DNA of 64,000 nt, taken from NCBI RefSeq assembly GCF_900091435.1, contig NZ_FMCS01000003.1, positions 496,001 to 560,000 of the forward strand. Direction: 5' to 3'. How positions within the stretch are numbered: the stretch's first letter is position 1; every line of letters starts with the position of its first letter. Of the stretch, positions 61,505 through 64,000 are shown piece after piece. A program made the translations under genes and the position numbers. This DNA is from Micromonospora chaiyaphumensis. GTDB taxonomy: Bacteria; Actinomycetota; Actinomycetes; Mycobacteriales; Micromonosporaceae. The notes under the pieces were generated by a model. It was not told the origin of the DNA. It did no database searches and saw only the letters and a list, made by a program, of their open reading frames with translations.

Positions 61505-61549
61505 GCACACACGAGGCGGTGCGGGGCAGTCCGCACCGCCTCGGTGTGC
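61505..61549 (+). terminator. Terminator hairpin
   Basis: A 13-bp perfect stem (61512-61524 with 61531-61543), extended by six more pairs beyond a single bulged A, with a 6-nt loop, 8 bp after the stop of the fused sigma fragment. Confidence 0.82.
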
Positions 61550-61620
61550 TCGGTGACGGCCGGGGCGCGTCGCGTGGACCGCCAGCGCGGTCCAGCCGCC
61601 AGGTCACCGGATACGCTGCA

Positions 61621-62490
61621 TCACCGCCGAGTCAGTGGTTGCCAGCCGTCGCGGTAGCGCAGTCCGCGAGGCTGCAGTCGGATCTGGTCGTGCACTGTTC
61701 CGGAGACCGGCTCGGTTCCTATCGCCCCGGGCCGGTCCACCACGACGCAGACGTCCTCGCCGGGCCACCACCAGCCGCAGGAGCGGGCCAGAGCGGCCCA
61801 GGCGTCGAGGTGTTCGGCCTCGTCCGGCCCGTACCGGGCAAGGCCGAGCCGATGCAGCACGTCGTAGTAGGCGATCCATGACGCGTCCTGCTGCCCGTAC
61901 CAGCACGCGGGTACCGGGCCGTCGTCCGCGAGCACCGCACGCACGGGTAGGTAGTACCCATGCGCGAGGCTGCGGTGCAATGCCGTGCGCACGCCTTGGT
62001 GCAGCACGACAGCGAGCGGAACGCCGCTGCCGAGCGCCTGCAGCGGCGCCAGTTCGGGCCATGGTTCCTTGGTCTTGCTCGTCCGCACGGGTGACATATC
62101 GGGATCGGTGTGAGTGACGCCCGCACTCAGCGCGCCGCGCAACTGGGAGGCGACCATGGCAATGTCGCTTGCCAGCGGTGGGGTCCCGCGCGGCCGGGGA
62201 TCGCGGATGCGCTCGTAGAGTTGATCGAGGGTGGGCCAGCCGGTGATCAGGGGGCGTGCCTTGTCTGGCGAGTCGACCCATTCGAACCGGGGTCGCGGCC
62301 GAGATGCCCTGGCATAAATGGCGGTCAGGGCGCGCTCGGCGGTCGCCTTGTCAGCCGCCTGCGTGGACAGGGCGTGGTCGAGCCATTCCTGGCGGATCCG
62401 GATGGCCTGCTGCCACAGGTCGTGAGGGTTGCCGCTGCGCACGGCCTGTGGAGGTGTCGCGGCGTCGTCGCGCCGCGCGGGCGCGCTCAC
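61621..62490 (-). CDS. DUF6745-like conserved hypothetical protein
   Basis: The 289-residue protein has LWQQAIRIRQEWLDHALSTQ at the N terminus, WVDSPDKARPLI, a middle LARYGPDEAEHLDAWAALAR and the aromatic motif CGWWWPGEDVCVVVDRP. This organisation matches a large actinobacterial family of unknown function (I recall it as DUF6745). It ends earlier than many members. ATG 62490 starts it. Neighbour genes do not indicate a role. Confidence 0.6.
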   Translation of the reverse strand: MSAPARRDDAATPPQAVRSGNPHDLWQQAIRIRQEWLDHALSTQAADKATAERALTAIYARASRPRPRFEWVDSPDKARPLITGWPTLDQLYERIRDPRPRGTPPLASDIAMVASQLRGALSAGVTHTDPDMSPVRTSKTKEPWPELAPLQALGSGVPLAVVLHQGVRTALHRSLAHGYYLPVRAVLADDGPVPACWYGQQDASWIAYYDVLHRLGLARYGPDEAEHLDAWAALARSCGWWWPGEDVCVVVDRPGAIGTEPVSGTVHDQIRLQPRGLRYRDGWQPLTRR

Positions 62491-62661
62491 CGCGCCAGGG
62501 CGTCGCCGCCCTTCCGGTAGGAGATCATGGAACGACTATGGCCCGCAACGCGGCACCGGCGCAAGGCAGTTCTCCACCTGCAGCGCATCATCAGCGGCGT
62601 GGCAGGGCTCCATCAACTTCGATGCCGCCATCCGGACGCACCTGTGCAGCACACCGCGTCG

Positions 62662-63537
62662 ATGATCGGAGACACTTTCACCGTGCGAAACGACCTCGAC
62701 CAGATCGCAGCGGCGTTCCTCGGCACGCCGCTGGCGGGCCTGCCGATCGGGCACGGCCCGTCGGGCACTGTCCTCGTCGCCGACATCGACCCCGAGCGCC
62801 TGCACGAGGCCTGGCAGGCCGCCGAGGCACTCGTGCCGGTCCTCGGACGCCGGCCCGTGATGGTCACCGACGACTTCGACGACACGCTGAGGATCCGGCC
62901 CGAGCCGGAGCCGGGTCCGTCGAAGTCGGAGCTGCGCGCGTTCGCCGAGGCGGCCGAGTCTTCCGAACCCTGGCTGACCTACCGCCACTACAGCGAGGAC
63001 GACGAGGTCGATGAGGGCGAGGTCGAGTACTACGCGCGTGGCCTGGCCGGCGCCGACCTGACGGCTCTGGTGTCGGATGTGGCGCTGCCGGCTCCGCGCC
63101 AGACGCTGGAGCGGGCGCTGTACGACCGGCTGCTCGCCGACGCCGACCTGCATGCCCGGGTGCTTGGCAGCGTGCGGTTCGTGACCCAGACCGACTACTG
63201 GTACACGCCTGATGGCGTCCTGCTCATGTTGGTGCCCACCAGCGACGTCCGCAGCTCGGCGTACTGGGTGGACTTCTACGGTGCGCCCACCCGGCAGTGC
63301 CAGCGGAGGCTCGCCGAGGTGTTGGCGCAGTGGCGTGACCGGTGGGACGCCCGCCTGGTTGCGTCGTGGGGCACCATGCTGCAGTTGCAGGTGGGTCGTT
63401 GCCCGGCACCGGGGGACGAGGCGTGGACCGCGGCCGGCCAGATCAAGGCGCTCGCCCCGAACCTCGACCTCAGCCGGTGGGAGGTCGCCGTTGCCATGTC
63501 CGCCGGCGACGCGTGGTTCGTGCACAACCGGCCCTGA
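62662..63537 (+). CDS. Conserved hypothetical protein (DUF4253-like)
   Basis: The 291-residue protein shows VLVADIDPERLHEAWQAAEA with RRPVMV at the N terminus, an acidic middle (EDDEVDEGEVEYY) and a C-terminal domain (YWVDFYGAPTRQCQRRLAEV; WEVAVAMSAGDAWFVHNRP). The ends resemble DUF4253 proteins, which are small and of unknown role; the link is tentative. ATG 62662 is chosen from the composition change in the open frame. Confidence 0.55.
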   Translation: MIGDTFTVRNDLDQIAAAFLGTPLAGLPIGHGPSGTVLVADIDPERLHEAWQAAEALVPVLGRRPVMVTDDFDDTLRIRPEPEPGPSKSELRAFAEAAESSEPWLTYRHYSEDDEVDEGEVEYYARGLAGADLTALVSDVALPAPRQTLERALYDRLLADADLHARVLGSVRFVTQTDYWYTPDGVLLMLVPTSDVRSSAYWVDFYGAPTRQCQRRLAEVLAQWRDRWDARLVASWGTMLQLQVGRCPAPGDEAWTAAGQIKALAPNLDLSRWEVAVAMSAGDAWFVHNRP

Positions 63538-63585
63538 CAAGCTCGACCAGACGTGACCCGCCGAGCCGGGTCGCCAGAGGCTCGA

Positions 63586-64000
63586 TCATGGGCGCAGCCA
63601 GAGCGCCGGCTCGCGCGTGAAGCGGCCGGTGGCAGTGTCGCGCAGGAGCGCGATGCCGTCGACAGTCACCGGTTCGTCGGACTGGCCGCCCTCGCCCTTC
63701 ATTCCATCCGGAGCGCCGCCTTGCAGCGCAGTGGCCGAATCATGCGCGTGGCCGCTCGTCAGTCCCAGGGGCGCGGGGACCGGCCGTAGCAGGTGGCGAG
63801 TGGGGAACCCGCGAAGGTCGGTCTGGTTTACGGCGCAGCTCACCTCGATGTTGTCGCCGGCGGTGAGCCGGGGCAGTCGGCTGGCGCGTGGGCCCAGCAC
63901 CACCGGCTCGACCGTGGCGCCGTCCTTGCCCGTTATGGTCACCCGCCCGCTGGTGAGTGGCTCGACCCGCACCCCCTCGACCTGGAGCCACTTCGCAAGA
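63586..64000 (-). CDS. Hypothetical protein, 5' end outside window
   Basis: The frame stays open through 64000, so the start is beyond the window. Visible residues (LAKWLQVEGVRVEPLTSGRV, then TITGKDGATVEPVVLGPRAS and LRDTATGRFTREPALW) suggest a small beta-rich OB- or SH3-like domain. Convergent with the preceding gene. No function is recognised. Confidence 0.5.
   Translation of the reverse strand, partial: LAKWLQVEGVRVEPLTSGRVTITGKDGATVEPVVLGPRASRLPRLTAGDNIEVSCAVNQTDLRGFPTRHLLRPVPAPLGLTSGHAHDSATALQGGAPDGMKGEGGQSDEPVTVDGIALLRDTATGRFTREPALWLRP

Noticed and set aside
1..64000. tRNA, rRNA, CRISPR arrays, riboswitches and replication origins
   Set aside because: No cloverleaf, rRNA signature, regularly spaced direct repeat, known riboswitch core or DnaA-box cluster was seen by reading.

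Overview
The window is very GC-rich, densely coding actinobacterial DNA (many GTG starts, ATGA/GTGA overlaps, ECF sigma factors, WYL, LtrA, DUF2267 and NB-ARC regulator families). The gene repertoire fits a Micromonosporaceae-type chromosome; that placement is inference. No rRNA, tRNA or CRISPR array is visible.

Layout. 1-5.5 kb: a truncated anchored protein, a stand-alone NrdJ-like C-terminal (TSCPD) protein, an LtrA membrane protein, IS110 debris and an alpha/beta hydrolase. 5.5-7.8 kb: a GntR(YtrA-type)-ABC operon with a palindromic operator on its promoter. 7.8-10.6 kb: IS debris, a duplicated ~290-bp segment carrying a four-Cys domain, and a split YeeE/YedE transporter. 10.6-16 kb: pseudogenes (TetR, VOC, adenylate kinase piece), HAD, double-GNAT, LysR and an amidohydrolase. 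16-20 kb: repeat fragments, ArsR, a broken LPXTG-protein tail, a CapA-type lipoprotein and small hypothetical genes. 20-32 kb: an orphan cytochrome oxidase subunit I, two parallel modules of SRPBCC-type or related protein plus zinc alcohol dehydrogenase, a second LtrA, gene debris, a TMEM175-type channel and DUF2267. 33-46 kb: oxidoreductase/hydrolase genes, DJ-1/PfpI, SUKH-4, an ECF sigma/membrane protein pair, WYL/hydrolase, epoxide hydrolase, MerR and a methyltransferase with a MerR-type dyad, and a HEAT-repeat protein. 46-50.6 kb: a truncated IS5-type element, anchored proteins of unknown function and more broken genes, one split by a single in-frame UGA.

50.6-57.3 kb is the most interesting part. 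A divergent HTH/NB-ARC/TPR regulator faces an apparent operon of two 69-residue Cys-rich peptides with the same leader (MTR[LV]LDRLLGMAAG) and an A-x-A cleavage-like site at residues 18-20, then a MauE-type membrane redox protein, an anchored thioredoxin-like protein (CGPC), an ABC exporter without a peptidase domain, and a small S26 signal peptidase with its Ser/Lys dyad. Together they look like a self-contained pathway to express, export, trim and disulfide-bond two secreted mini-proteins, possibly bacteriocin-like. I do not recognise it as an established family. A short Arg-rich leader ORF with a GNRA hairpin sits directly before the first peptide.

57.3-64 kb: a small zinc-finger-like protein, an intact LPXTG surface protein whose 3' end and downstream palindromes are duplicated near 17.7 kb, a divergent MFS exporter and GlxA/AraC regulator, a truncated ECF sigma factor and three conserved hypothetical genes, the last running off the window. 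Many fragments of genes, IS elements and repeats mark this as a rearranged accessory region.
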